Assembly (NCBI GenBank): GCA_900772565.1
Contig: CAAHET010000177.1
Location: forward strand, 1 to 13,229
Length of the DNA: 13,229 nt
Direction of reading: 5' to 3'
Source of the DNA: an uncultured Faecalibacterium sp.
Lineage (GTDB): Bacteria > Bacillota > Clostridia > Oscillospirales > Ruminococcaceae
The notes beneath the pieces were generated by a model. That model saw nothing but the letters and a program-made list of their open reading frames with translations. It ran no database searches and was not told the origin of the DNA. Positions 1 through 7,682 of the stretch are shown piece after piece (within the stretch, counting starts at the first letter, position 1; every line of letters begins with the position of its first letter). Made by a program: the position numbers and the translations under genes.

Positions 1-73
1 CAGAAGTTAAGCTTACTTGTGCCGAAGATAGTTAGCTGGAAACGGCTTGTGAAAATAGGTAGTCGCCGACTTA
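1..73 (+). rRNA. rrf: 5S ribosomal RNA, 3' part
   Basis: The window begins inside a 5S rRNA. The start reads CAGAAGTTAAGC, the conserved loop B/helix III segment of bacterial 5S. The rest follows the helix IV/V and helix I 3' strand order and ends near GTCGCCGACTT. The 5' part, including the 5' strand of helix I, is outside the window. An intrinsic terminator follows at once, so this is probably the end of an rRNA operon read left to right. The exact 3' end is estimated to within a few bases. Confidence 0.88.
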
Positions 74-76
74 ACA

Positions 77-108
77 AAGAGCTCTGAGAGAAATCTCAGA
101 GCTTTTTT
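77..108 (+). terminator. Intrinsic terminator of the rRNA operon
   Basis: A 10-bp perfect stem (80-89 with 94-103, arms AGCTCTGAGA and TCTCAGAGCT) closes a GAAA tetraloop. A run of six T (103-108) follows directly. It lies a few bases after the 5S 3' end. Confidence 0.9.
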
Positions 109-131
109 GTTGTACTATATATGCCAAGGGG

Positions 132-160
132 TTGCAGAGTGGGAAAAAAGCTGGTATCCT
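132..160 (+). promoter_or_regulatory. Candidate extended -10 promoter for the DUF1287 gene
   Basis: TTGCAG (132-137), a 17-bp spacer and TATCCT (155-160), with an upstream TG (152-153) forming an extended -10. The transcription start would fall near 167, very close to the ribosome site at 167-174, so the leader would be very short. The match is moderate. If real, it excludes the in-frame TTG at 132 as the start codon. Confidence 0.4.
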
Positions 161-182
161 CAAAGCAGGAAAGGATGAGAAT

Positions 183-863
183 ATGCGTTCGGACAGAACC
201 CGCAAGGAAAAAGCAAAGCATTATATAGCGGTACTGGCGCTTTTGCTATTATGCAGTATCGTATTTTATGTGCTAACACATTATCAGCACACCTCGGCGT
301 CCCGGCCGGAGGACGACTATCAGGGCAGAATACCGCAGTTTCATAGCAGCGTGGATTGGGATGATGACGGCGTAGATGACCAGCTGGATATTTTGAACGG
401 CGCACTGACCTATGTGAGCACACATCCAAAATACAAAAGCCGCTATTATGAGACCGGCTATCCTGACGATGGTTATGGAGTTTGCACCGATGTAGTTGCT
501 TATGCGTTGAAGAATGCGGGATATGACCTGCAAGTGCTTGTGGACGCAGATATCCGGGAGCAGCCACAGGATTATATGGTAGCAGAGCCGGATGCAAATA
601 TAGATTTCCGACGAGTGAGAAACCTGAAGGTGTTTTTTGCACATACCGCGGTTGCTCTGACCACAGATGCTTCGGAAATAGAAGAATGGCAGGGCGGTGA
701 TATTGTGATCTTTGAAAGACATATTGGCATCGTGTCCGACCGGCGAAATAAAAATGGAGTGCCTTATATCATTCACCACAATGACCCATGGCAGACTGCC
801 TACGAACAGGACATTCTGGAAAAACGAACCGACATCGTGGGGCATTACCGGATTTCAAAATAA
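183..863 (+). CDS. Membrane-anchored DUF1287 family protein
   Basis: A 226-residue protein. The start is the ATG at 183, because AGGAAAGG (167-174) sits 8 nt upstream. An in-frame TTG at 132 has no such support. A basic N-terminus (MRSDRTRKEK) precedes one hydrophobic segment at about residues 14-32, consistent with a signal anchor and an extracellular domain. The rest follows the DUF1287 family, which has a papain/NlpC-like cysteine-hydrolase appearance: GVCTDVV with Cys101, the DANIDFRRVRNL segment (about 138-148), GGDIVIF (171-177), HIGIVSD with His180, and IIHHN (196-200) near the C-terminus. Cys101, His180 and His199/Asn200 are the likely active-site group, which is inference. Residues 58-69 form an acidic loop with Asp at positions 1, 3, 5, 9 and 12, as in EF-hand or thrombospondin type 3 calcium sites. 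The gene is monocistronic between an rRNA operon and a convergent aldolase gene. The substrate is unknown; a cell-wall role is plausible. Confidence 0.8.
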   Translation: MRSDRTRKEKAKHYIAVLALLLLCSIVFYVLTHYQHTSASRPEDDYQGRIPQFHSSVDWDDDGVDDQLDILNGALTYVSTHPKYKSRYYETGYPDDGYGVCTDVVAYALKNAGYDLQVLVDADIREQPQDYMVAEPDANIDFRRVRNLKVFFAHTAVALTTDASEIEEWQGGDIVIFERHIGIVSDRRNKNGVPYIIHHNDPWQTAYEQDILEKRTDIVGHYRISK

Positions 864-866
864 AAA

Positions 867-907
867 GCGGCCCCGCTACACTGTGCATAACAGTGTGGCG
901 GGGCCGC
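867..907. terminator. Shared terminator between DUF1287 gene and fba
   Basis: A 17-bp stem (867-883 with 891-907, one G-T pair) around a 7-nt loop. On the minus strand it is followed by TTTTTATTTT, an excellent terminator for the aldolase gene. On the plus strand the tail (ATACTTTATT) is weaker, so termination of the DUF1287 transcript there is likely but less certain. Confidence 0.88.
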
Positions 908-950
908 ATACTTTATTGGGTGGTGTACCGGTTACGATACGAGCTTCTGT

Positions 951-1814
951 TTAGCCCTTGCCTGCGCAGCCGAACAGCTCGATCTTCTCCTTGCACTTGG
1001 CCTCGATGGCCTTTGCGCCGGGAGCCAGCAGCTTGCGGGGGTCAAAGCCCTTGCCCTGCTGATCCTTGCCCTCTTCGATGTACTTGCGGGTAGCCTCAGC
1101 AAACACCAGCTGGCACTCGGTGTTGATGTTGATCTTGGAAACGCCCAAGCTGATGGCCTTTGCGATCATCTCGTCGGGGATGCCGGTGCCGCCGTGCAGG
1201 ACCAGAGGAATGTTGTTGGTGGCCTTGTGGATGCGATCCAGAGCCTCGAAGTCCAGACCCTTCCAGTTTGCCGGGTAGACGCCGTGGATGTTGCCGATGC
1301 CGGCAGCCAGGAAGTCGATGCCCAGAGCGGTGATCTTTGCGCACTCCTCGGGATCAGCGATCTCGCCGGAGCCCACAACGCCGTCCTCAACGCCGCCGAT
1401 GGAGCCCACCTCGGCCTCGATGCTCATGCCGTGAGCGTGTGCCAGGGCGACCAGCTCCTTGGTCTTTTCCACGTTCTCCTCGATGGAGTAGTGGCTGCCA
1501 TCGAACATGATGGAGGAGAAGCCGGCCTCAACGCAGGCCTTGCAGCCCTCGTAGGTGCCGTGGTCCAGATGCAGAGCAACGGGAACGGTGATGCCCATGG
1601 AATCGACCATGGCGCTGACCATAGCAGCAACGGTCTTGAAGCCGGTCATGTACTTACCTGCACCCTCGGAAACACCTAGAATGACGGGGCTCTTCATTTC
1701 CTCGCAGGCGGTCAGGACTGCCTTGGTCCACTCCAGATTATTGATGTTGAACTGCGGCACACCGTAGTGGCCATCGCGTGCCTTGAGCAGCATTTCGGTT
1801 GCATTTACCAACAT
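951..1814 (-). CDS. fba: Class II fructose-bisphosphate aldolase
   Basis: A 287-residue cytoplasmic glycolytic enzyme that reversibly splits fructose 1,6-bisphosphate into DHAP and glyceraldehyde 3-phosphate with a divalent metal, usually zinc. The sequence shows the class II signatures in order: GVPQFNINN (18-26), LHLDHG with catalytic Asp84 and metal ligand His85, MFDGSHYS (103-110), IEAEVG (132-137), NIHGVY with metal ligand His177, VLHGGTG with His207, and the phosphate-binding KININTE (227-233). The length fits the short Gram-positive (FbaA) type. The start is the ATG at 1814, with GGAGGT (1823-1828) 8 nt upstream. It is monocistronic, with its own promoter and terminator. Tagatose- or ketose-bisphosphate aldolases are close relatives, but the glycolytic assignment is the most likely. 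Confidence 0.95.
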   Translation of the reverse strand: MLVNATEMLLKARDGHYGVPQFNINNLEWTKAVLTACEEMKSPVILGVSEGAGKYMTGFKTVAAMVSAMVDSMGITVPVALHLDHGTYEGCKACVEAGFSSIMFDGSHYSIEENVEKTKELVALAHAHGMSIEAEVGSIGGVEDGVVGSGEIADPEECAKITALGIDFLAAGIGNIHGVYPANWKGLDFEALDRIHKATNNIPLVLHGGTGIPDEMIAKAISLGVSKININTECQLVFAEATRKYIEEGKDQQGKGFDPRKLLAPGAKAIEAKCKEKIELFGCAGKG

Positions 1815-1895
1815 TATTCATTACCTCCAAATATTATCGGGGTTCCGGCTCTGCCACACACAACATTGTGCATGGCTTAACGAGCCCACATAGCT

Positions 1896-1924
1896 AGTAT
1901 ACCCCAAACTGCGCCTAAAATCAA
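1896..1924 (-). promoter_or_regulatory. Sigma-A-type promoter of fba
   Basis: On the minus strand TTGATT (1919-1924), a 17-bp spacer and TATACT (1896-1901). This predicts a start near 1889 and a leader of about 75 nt before the aldolase ATG. I see no riboswitch-like structure in that short leader. Confidence 0.75.
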
Positions 1925-1929
1925 TCCGA

Positions 1930-2518
1930 ACAGGTGCTTTTTCTTGCATAGAGCTGCTGCGGAACGGGCGCGGCACAAAGCGGTTCCTGCGGCTGCATCA
2001 GAATCTTATTGCGCTTGGCGACAAAAATCCATATACGCTGCAACATCTGCCTTGCGCGCGGGCGGCACGGGTTTTCAACATATTTTAACATTCGTCAAAA
2101 TGATGTTGGAGGAAATTGCAAAAGCGGACAATTTCCGGTTCGAAATATTGTCATAATTCCGACTTGAATTTTACAAATTGTAAGGCTTTTGCCAAGATAT
2201 GGGGGAAGCTGCTGTTGAAAACCCGGTGGAAATTGTTTAATTCCACCCGGAAAACAGGCGCTGCGGCTGGACTTTTACACACTTTCCACCGGGTTTTCAA
2301 CTTGTGGAAAAATTACGGGTCGTTTACGGAATGTATAGATGCTTTTTGTGGAAAACTTTTTGCCTTGGCAAAACAGCGGAAGTGAGCCTCGACGCCCGGG
2401 CAGAGAGCAAGACATTTTTACAGATGCCGAAGCAGGCAGGAAAGTCACTTTCTGTCGAAAAAATTTTTAATGTCGAGAGAATAAAATCCCTGCAATTTGT
2501 GGCGAAGCCGGGCAAGAT
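1930..2518. other. Non-coding region with DnaA-box-like cluster
   Basis: About 590 bp without a convincing gene, with lower GC than its flanks. Short ORFs here have no supporting ribosome sites and do not resemble known families. Between about 2072 and 2355 lie several 9-mers matching or close to the DnaA box (TTWTNCACA): TTTTCCACA on the minus strand at 2303-2311 and 2347-2355, and TTTTACACA on the plus strand at 2273-2281. Near matches are TTTTCAACA at 2072-2080 (+) and 2213-2221 (-), and TTTTCAACT at 2294-2302 (+). A 13-bp palindrome (TTACAAATTGTAA) is at 2171-2183. The rest, 1930-2070 and 2356-2500, shows nothing I can name. Confidence 0.55.
2214..2301. repeat. 19-bp perfect inverted repeat
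   Basis: The arms at 2214-2232 and 2283-2301 are perfect reverse complements over 19 bp with a 50-bp spacer. The spacer holds a third partial copy of the arm: TTCCACC at 2241-2247 can pair with GGTGGAA at 2225-2231. The left arm therefore has two alternative partners. The arms carry TTTCCACC and TTTTCAAC, which overlap DnaA-box-like words. Confidence 0.8.
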
Positions 2519-2519
2519 A

Positions 2520-2528
2520 TGGTATACT
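2520..2528 (+). promoter_or_regulatory. Extended -10 promoter for rlmB
   Basis: TGGTATACT: a TG plus one base, then the -10 hexamer TATACT (2523-2528). There is no good -35 at 17 bp; TTGTGG lies 20 bp upstream. Extended -10 promoters often lack a -35. The predicted leader to the ATG at 2606 is about 70 nt. Confidence 0.55.
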
Positions 2529-2605
2529 TTATTTTGGATTATCATGAACAAAATAAAACGCTCCGGTGCGGCACAGCCCGTCCGGAACGGAAGGAGTATA
2601 AAAAG

Positions 2606-3409
2606 ATGGAAGAACGTAACCAGCCGCGCCGTCCGCGCCGCGATGCAGAGCAGCCGCAGCAGAAAAATGAGAGCCTGATCTATGGCAAAAACCCCGTGAC
2701 CGAGCTGCTCAAGAGCGGTTCCGGTGTGGACACCGTGCTTATTGCCGAGGGGATGGCCCCGGCAGTGGCGGCATACTATACAGCACTGGCCAAGGAGGCC
2801 GGTGCAACGGTCAAGCGGGTGCATCCCAACAAGCTGCGCCTGATGACCGGCACCGAGAGCCATCAGGGCGTGGCGGCCTTTGCCAGCGAGATCGAGTATG
2901 CGACTGTGGAGGACCTGCTGGCCGCAGCCAAGGCCAAGGGCGAGCCGCCTTTCTTGGTGCTCAGCGACGGTATTGAGGACCCCCATAATCTAGGCGCAGT
3001 CATGCGCAGCGCGCTGCTGTGCGGTGCCCACGGCATCGTCATCCCCAAGCGGGGCGGCGCATCCGTCACTCCCACCGTCATCAAGTCCAGCGCAGGCGCT
3101 GCCGAGCGTCTGCCGGTGGCGCGTGTGGCCAATATCGGCGAGACCATCCGCCGCCTGAAGGAGCAGGGCGTGTTCGTCTACTGCGCCGACATGGACGGTG
3201 TGTCTCTGCGCAAAAATAATCTGACCGGCCCTATCGCGCTGGTACTGGGCAGCGAGGGCAGCGGTGTGTCCCAGCTGGTCAAGAAGCTGTGTGACGGCGT
3301 GGTGCGGCTGGATATGGCTGCTTCCGGCACCGGCGTGGACAGCTATAACGTTTCGGTGGCGGCTGGCATCATCCTGTACGAGATCCAGTCGCAGCGCGCC
3401 GCAGAATAA
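2606..3409 (+). CDS. rlmB: TrmH/SpoU-family 23S rRNA 2'-O-methyltransferase
   Basis: A 267-residue SAM-dependent RNA ribose methyltransferase, most likely RlmB, which methylates a guanosine (G2251 in E. coli numbering) in the 23S peptidyl-transferase loop. Residues 1-22 are a charged Arg/Gln-rich tail. Residues 24-95 are the L30e-like substrate-binding domain (LIYGKNPVTELL onward). Residues 115-262 form the trefoil-knot SPOUT domain. The three SpoU motifs are present: LSDGIEDPHNLGAVMRSA (119-136, with Asn128 and Arg134), IALVLGSEGSGV (210-221) and SYNVSVAAGI (246-255), where the common Leu is Tyr. The start is the ATG at 2606, with AAGGAG (2591-2596) 9 nt upstream. In-frame codons from 2519 overlap the promoter and are rejected. 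The next gene starts 51 bp downstream without an intervening terminator, so both are probably co-transcribed. The exact target base cannot be proven from sequence. Confidence 0.88.
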   Translation: MEERNQPRRPRRDAEQPQQKNESLIYGKNPVTELLKSGSGVDTVLIAEGMAPAVAAYYTALAKEAGATVKRVHPNKLRLMTGTESHQGVAAFASEIEYATVEDLLAAAKAKGEPPFLVLSDGIEDPHNLGAVMRSALLCGAHGIVIPKRGGASVTPTVIKSSAGAAERLPVARVANIGETIRRLKEQGVFVYCADMDGVSLRKNNLTGPIALVLGSEGSGVSQLVKKLCDGVVRLDMAASGTGVDSYNVSVAAGIILYEIQSQRAAE

Positions 3410-3460
3410 AAAGAGTAGAAACAGCGGTAAACTCCATCCAGAACAGTGGGAGGGACAAGG

Positions 3461-6181
3461 ATGCCGAACAATAAAAATGAACGCAAGGGCAAGCTGACGG
3501 GGGAGCTCTCGGCAGAGGATCGATTTCGCAACTTTTTCAGCACCAGCGTGATCGACCTGCCTGAAGAGATGACCCGCAGGGATGAGCCTGATCCGGTAGA
3601 GGAAAAGCCCAAGGCCGGGCTGCTGGGCAAGCTGTTTGGCCATGATAAGGAACAGACTCCCGCTCCGGTACAGCCGGTGCTGGAGATCCCCACCGGCGAG
3701 ATCCTGCTGGGGGCGGATGCAAAGCCGGTACAGCCGGAGCAGGAGGATATGGCACTGGAGCTGCGCACCGCAGACCCTATTCCGGCTATGCCGATGCAGC
3801 TCGCCCGGCCGGAGCCTGTCAAGGCAGCGCCGGCAGAGCCAGTGTCTGCCCCCAAGGCTGCTGCCGTGCAGCCGGAGCCGGAAAAGCCCACACCTCAGCC
3901 AAAGCCGCAGTGCACAGTTTCCCAAAAGCAGCCTAATATCAAGAATGCCCCGGAGACATTGCTGCCGCAGGAGGAACTGGAACAGCAGGAGATGCAGCAG
4001 CTGAAAGATATGCTCAACGGCTTGAACGGTATGGCAAAGAAGAAGTTTGCCCCGCAGCTCGCAAAGCCCGCGCAGGAAATGCCGCAGCCCAAAACACAGC
4101 CCCCGGCTGCACAGCCTGCGGCAGAGCCAGAGAAAAGCCCGGCAAAGGCTGCACAAAATGCTGCCGAGAAACTGCCGCCGGTGGTATTTTCTAGCGCTCC
4201 GGCAGATCCGGAAGCGCTACCGCCAAAGCCTGAGAAAAAGTCTATTTTCCAAATGTTCGGCGCGGCAGAGGACGAAAAGCCCGCTGCCCGCAAGCCGGAA
4301 AAAGAGGATACCATGAGCCTGCCGCTGCTCCCGCTGGAGCAGGACGGTACCCCCGCCGAGGAGAGCGCAGCCCCTGCATCCGCACCGGCAGCTGCCGCCC
4401 CTGAGACCTCGGCAAAGCCGGAGGACGCACCCTCAGCAGAAGCAGCTGCTCCTGCTGAGGAAGCTGTGCCGGAATCCACCGCCGACAAGCTGCACCACAT
4501 GGCCGCAGAGCTGACCTTGCGCTGTGTGCTGGCGGGCATTCTGGCCGTGGTGCTGCTGCACCTTGGGCTGACAGCAGAGCGTCTGCTGCCGCCGCTTTCG
4601 GTGCTGGACCCGGACGCTGCCCCGGCGGCGTTCTATGCCGCCAATCTGCTGCTGTTTGCCGCCAGCCTGTTTGTGGGCTACCCGGTACTGCGGGATGGCC
4701 TGACCGGTCTGCGCTGCCGTCCCAGTGCGGATACCATGCCCGCGCTGGCCGCTGTGGCAGCCCTGTTGCAGGCGGTGGTGGCCATGCTGAATGCCAACGC
4801 CTACCGCAGCACTGAGGGCATCGGCCTGCTGACCGGTATGGCAGCGCTGGGGCTGTTTCTGGCGCTGGTGGGCAGCCGGGTGATGCTTGCTGCGGTGCAG
4901 GGCGGCTACGCGCTGGCGGCAGAGGGCGGCGAACTGCGGGGCGCTTACCGCACCCGCGATAAAGACCTGATCCGCGCCCTCGCCCGGGATCTGGAGCAGA
5001 AGGATCCGTGGGTGCTGCTGAGCCGCCCGGTGCAGACTGCCAGCGATGACTTTGTGGAGCAGAGTCTCAGCGAGCGCGCCAGCGAGCGCCGTGCCCGCAA
5101 GGTGGCCTGTGTTCTGCTGGCAGCGGCAGTGCTCAGCGGCGTGGTCTTCCTGCTGTTCGGCGGCGGCATCAACTGCGCCGTGGCTGCGGCTGCTGCCGTG
5201 CTGTGCATGGGCTCGCCCCTTTCTTCGGTGCTGGTGCCCGGTCTGGCGGCGCTGCGGCTGCAAAGAGCTGCTGCTGCTGTGGGCGCTGTGGTGCCCGGCT
5301 GGGCAGCGATCGAGGAACTGGGCGGCATCGACACCATTGAGTTGGACGCTGACGACCTGTTTACCGCCGACAGCGTAACGCTGGAGGATATCCGCATCTT
5401 CAAGGGCGGCCGCATCGACCGCGCCATCCTGTATGCGGCAAGTGTGCTGAACGAGAGTTGCGACACTCTGCGCGGGCTGTTCAGCCAGATCATCGAGGAT
5501 CGCACAGACATCTTGTTCCCGGTCAAGGATCTGGAGCAGCACACCGGGCTGGGCTTCTCGGCATGGTGCGACAATAACCGTATTCTCATTGGCACCCGCC
5601 GCTACATGGAGCAGGAGGGCGTTACCCTGCCGGAGCAGGACTACGAGGACAGCCACTCCAAAAACGGCGAACTGCAAATTTTGTATCTGGCGGTGTCCGG
5701 CAACCTGCACGCCATGTTCGTGCTGCGCTATGTGGGCGGCCGCAATGTGGCGCGCAGTCTTGCCTCCCTGCAAAGGGAGAACATCCGTCTGCTGGTCACC
5801 AGCAAGGACCCCAGCCTGACGGCGCGGCACATCACCGAGGCCTATCACCTGCCGGAGGGTATGGTCACCGTGCTGGACGCTGAGCAGTGTCAGGCTATTG
5901 AAGCCGCCGATGCTGCCCCGGAAAAGCCCAAGTGCTGCCTGTACCACCACAGAGGCTTTGCCAGCCTGACCGGCGGCTTGCAGGCCGCAGATCAGGCACA
6001 GAATGCCGAGACCAGCGCTACCACGGTGCAGCTGGTGTCGGTGTGCTTCTCGGTGTTCATTGCGGTGCTGCTGACCTACGCGGGCAGCATCTGGCAGCTG
6101 TCCATCGCCACGGTGCTGATGTATCAGGCCGCATGGAGCGCTTTGAGCATCGCCGTCTGCGCCCTGAAGCAGCATAGCTGA
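3461..6181 (+). CDS. Degenerate P1B-type ATPase-like membrane protein
   Basis: A 906-residue protein. The start is the ATG at 3461, with GGAGGG 6 nt upstream; a GTG at 3446 overlaps that site. Residues 1-345 are Pro/Ala/Glu/Lys-rich and look disordered, apart from a Gln/Glu-rich helical stretch (about 168-195). About eight membrane segments follow (near 351-370, 391-410, 426-443, 453-475, 548-568, 570-598, 855-875, 877-902), the number and spacing of heavy-metal P1B ATPases. The region after segment 6 can be aligned by eye with the P and N domains: EELGGIDTIELDADDLFT corresponds to the stretch ending in DKTGTLT. Asp629 is kept, but KTGTLT is replaced by ADDLFT. TGLGFSAW and ILIGTRRYMEQEGV (about 695-721) match the nucleotide-domain GxG and following strand. 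Missing are TGES with most of the actuator domain, CPC (here CMGSP, 582-586), the HP motif, TGDN (here VTSKD) and GDGxND. It is probably not an ion pump; a structural, sensor or scaffold role is inference. It is likely co-transcribed with rlmB. Confidence 0.75.
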   Translation: MPNNKNERKGKLTGELSAEDRFRNFFSTSVIDLPEEMTRRDEPDPVEEKPKAGLLGKLFGHDKEQTPAPVQPVLEIPTGEILLGADAKPVQPEQEDMALELRTADPIPAMPMQLARPEPVKAAPAEPVSAPKAAAVQPEPEKPTPQPKPQCTVSQKQPNIKNAPETLLPQEELEQQEMQQLKDMLNGLNGMAKKKFAPQLAKPAQEMPQPKTQPPAAQPAAEPEKSPAKAAQNAAEKLPPVVFSSAPADPEALPPKPEKKSIFQMFGAAEDEKPAARKPEKEDTMSLPLLPLEQDGTPAEESAAPASAPAAAAPETSAKPEDAPSAEAAAPAEEAVPESTADKLHHMAAELTLRCVLAGILAVVLLHLGLTAERLLPPLSVLDPDAAPAAFYAANLLLFAASLFVGYPVLRDGLTGLRCRPSADTMPALAAVAALLQAVVAMLNANAYRSTEGIGLLTGMAALGLFLALVGSRVMLAAVQGGYALAAEGGELRGAYRTRDKDLIRALARDLEQKDPWVLLSRPVQTASDDFVEQSLSERASERRARKVACVLLAAAVLSGVVFLLFGGGINCAVAAAAAVLCMGSPLSSVLVPGLAALRLQRAAAAVGAVVPGWAAIEELGGIDTIELDADDLFTADSVTLEDIRIFKGGRIDRAILYAASVLNESCDTLRGLFSQIIEDRTDILFPVKDLEQHTGLGFSAWCDNNRILIGTRRYMEQEGVTLPEQDYEDSHSKNGELQILYLAVSGNLHAMFVLRYVGGRNVARSLASLQRENIRLLVTSKDPSLTARHITEAYHLPEGMVTVLDAEQCQAIEAADAAPEKPKCCLYHHRGFASLTGGLQAADQAQNAETSATTVQLVSVCFSVFIAVLLTYAGSIWQLSIATVLMYQAAWSALSIAVCALKQHS

Positions 6182-6198
6182 AAGTTTTAGCATATTAC

Positions 6199-6241
6199 AA
6201 AACGGGCTGTTGCACAGAATTTTGTGCAGCAGCCCGTTTTT
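6199..6241. terminator. Bidirectional terminator
   Basis: An 18-bp stem (6199-6216 with 6223-6240, one G-T pair) around a 6-nt loop, with T runs on both strands (TTTTT on plus, TTTT on minus). It serves the P-type-ATPase-like gene from the left and the symporter gene from the right. Confidence 0.9.
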
Positions 6242-6253
6242 GCTATCTTCTTT

Positions 6254-7639
6254 TTATTTCTGCTTTTTGCGCTTTTCGTAGTCGTTCAGGGCGGTCAGTG
6301 CCTCGCCGGAAAGGGGAACGAGCGCCAGCATATTGAAGATGGTCATCAGCCCGATGCCCACATCGCCCAGATCCCACACCACGGTGTAGGCCTGTGTGCC
6401 GCCGACCAGCAGCATGGCCAGCGCCAGCAGCTTGTAGACGGTCTGGCTCCACCAGTTGTCGCCGCACAGGTAGGCCACATTGCTCCGGGCGTAGTACAGC
6501 ACCCCCAGAAAGGTGGAAAAGCTGAACAGCGCTAAGATCACCGCAATGAACACGATGCCAAAGCTGCCCAGATGGTACTGCATGGCGGTCTGCAAAAGGT
6601 CCATACCGGTCAGCCCGGCGGTGATGTCCTGCGGCACCAGCAGCATCAGGAAGGCGGTGCAGCTGCAAATGACCACGGTGTCGATCAATACGCCCAGCGC
6701 CTGCACAAGCCCCATCTTTACCGGGTCATCGCACTCGGCAGCGGCAGCGGCGCAGGGGGCAGAGCCGCTGCCCGCTTCGTTGGAGAACAGCCCGCGCTTG
6801 ACACCGTTCATCAGCACCGCGCCAAAGCCGCCTGCGGCCACCTGACGCAGGCCAAAGGCCTCGGCAAAGATGCGTGCCAGCACGGCGGGCAACTGCCGGA
6901 GATTCAGCACCACAATGCCCACCGTGATGACAAAGTAGCACACCGCCATGACCGGCACGATGAAGTCAAGGCTTTTTACGGTGGCGTTCTTGCGCAGCAC
7001 GATCAGCGCCGCCAGCAGGGTAAGCACTACGGTGGTGACCAGCGGCGGGACGTGAAAGGCGTTTTCAAAGGCAGAACTGACCGAGTTGGAGATGACTTGG
7101 CTGATGCCGCACCAGCAGATCAGGCCGGACACCGCAAACAGCGCTGCGCACAACGAGCGCTTGAGTTTTTTGCCCCGCTTTCGCTCGGCCAGCATATGGA
7201 GGTAGTAGGCCGGGCCGCCCCGCCAGCCGCCGTACAGCGGGTCCGGTACGCGGTACTTCTGCGCCAGAGTGGACTCCACAAAGGAGGTGGAAGCACCCAG
7301 CAGGGCAGTGACCCACATCCAGAACACCGCGCCCGCGCCGCCTGCCGAAACAGCGGCCACCACGCCCACAAGGTTGCCCATGCCCACCCGGGTGGCGGTA
7401 GAGATGACCAGTGTCTGGAAGGAGGAAAGCCCACCCGCAGCCTGCTTTTTTTCGCACACTGCGCCGATCATATCCCGGAACAGGCGCACCGGCAGCAGCC
7501 TTGTGCGCAGGGTAAAGCCGATACCGGCTGCAAACAGCAGCACCACCATAAAGGAGATGCCAATGCCGCCCGCTACCGGCAGGGTGAATAAATCGCCCCA
7601 CAGCAGGCGGTAAAGCGCTTCGATCAGATCAACTATCAA
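6254..7639 (-). CDS. AGCS-family sodium:alanine/glycine symporter
   Basis: A 461-residue inner-membrane protein of the alanine-or-glycine:cation symporter family (TC 2.A.25), which imports small neutral amino acids with Na+ or H+. About ten to eleven hydrophobic segments span the chain. Family signatures are GMGNLVGV (86-93), GGPAYYL (141-147) and NEAGSGSAP (287-295), the last being the hallmark motif with Ser in place of the more usual Met or Ile. The translation start is TTG at 7639, because AGGAGG (7648-7653 on the plus map) lies 8 nt upstream and the next in-frame ATG is about 30 codons further in and would remove the first membrane segment. The gene is monocistronic, with a strong promoter. 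The substrate cannot be fixed beyond alanine, glycine or a similar amino acid (relatives include glutamine carriers). Confidence 0.92.
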   Translation of the reverse strand: MIVDLIEALYRLLWGDLFTLPVAGGIGISFMVVLLFAAGIGFTLRTRLLPVRLFRDMIGAVCEKKQAAGGLSSFQTLVISTATRVGMGNLVGVVAAVSAGGAGAVFWMWVTALLGASTSFVESTLAQKYRVPDPLYGGWRGGPAYYLHMLAERKRGKKLKRSLCAALFAVSGLICWCGISQVISNSVSSAFENAFHVPPLVTTVVLTLLAALIVLRKNATVKSLDFIVPVMAVCYFVITVGIVVLNLRQLPAVLARIFAEAFGLRQVAAGGFGAVLMNGVKRGLFSNEAGSGSAPCAAAAAECDDPVKMGLVQALGVLIDTVVICSCTAFLMLLVPQDITAGLTGMDLLQTAMQYHLGSFGIVFIAVILALFSFSTFLGVLYYARSNVAYLCGDNWWSQTVYKLLALAMLLVGGTQAYTVVWDLGDVGIGLMTIFNMLALVPLSGEALTALNDYEKRKKQK

Positions 7640-7682
7640 GAAAACAGCCTCCTGTACTTTTGAGAAATAAAGTCGCTACTTC

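Noticed and set aside
132..182. TTG start extending the DUF1287 protein by 17 residues
   Set aside because: No ribosome site before it, it overlaps a candidate -35, and the ATG at 183 has a good site at 8 nt.
1930..2518. Full chromosomal origin (oriC)
   Set aside because: DnaA-like boxes are present but there is no dnaA, dnaN or rpmH neighbour and no clear AT-rich unwinding element, so only a box cluster is claimed.
4433..6193. 586-codon minus-strand ORF opposite the P-type-ATPase-like gene
   Set aside because: A shadow frame of a GC-rich gene. The plus frame has the ribosome site, membrane helices and family resemblance.
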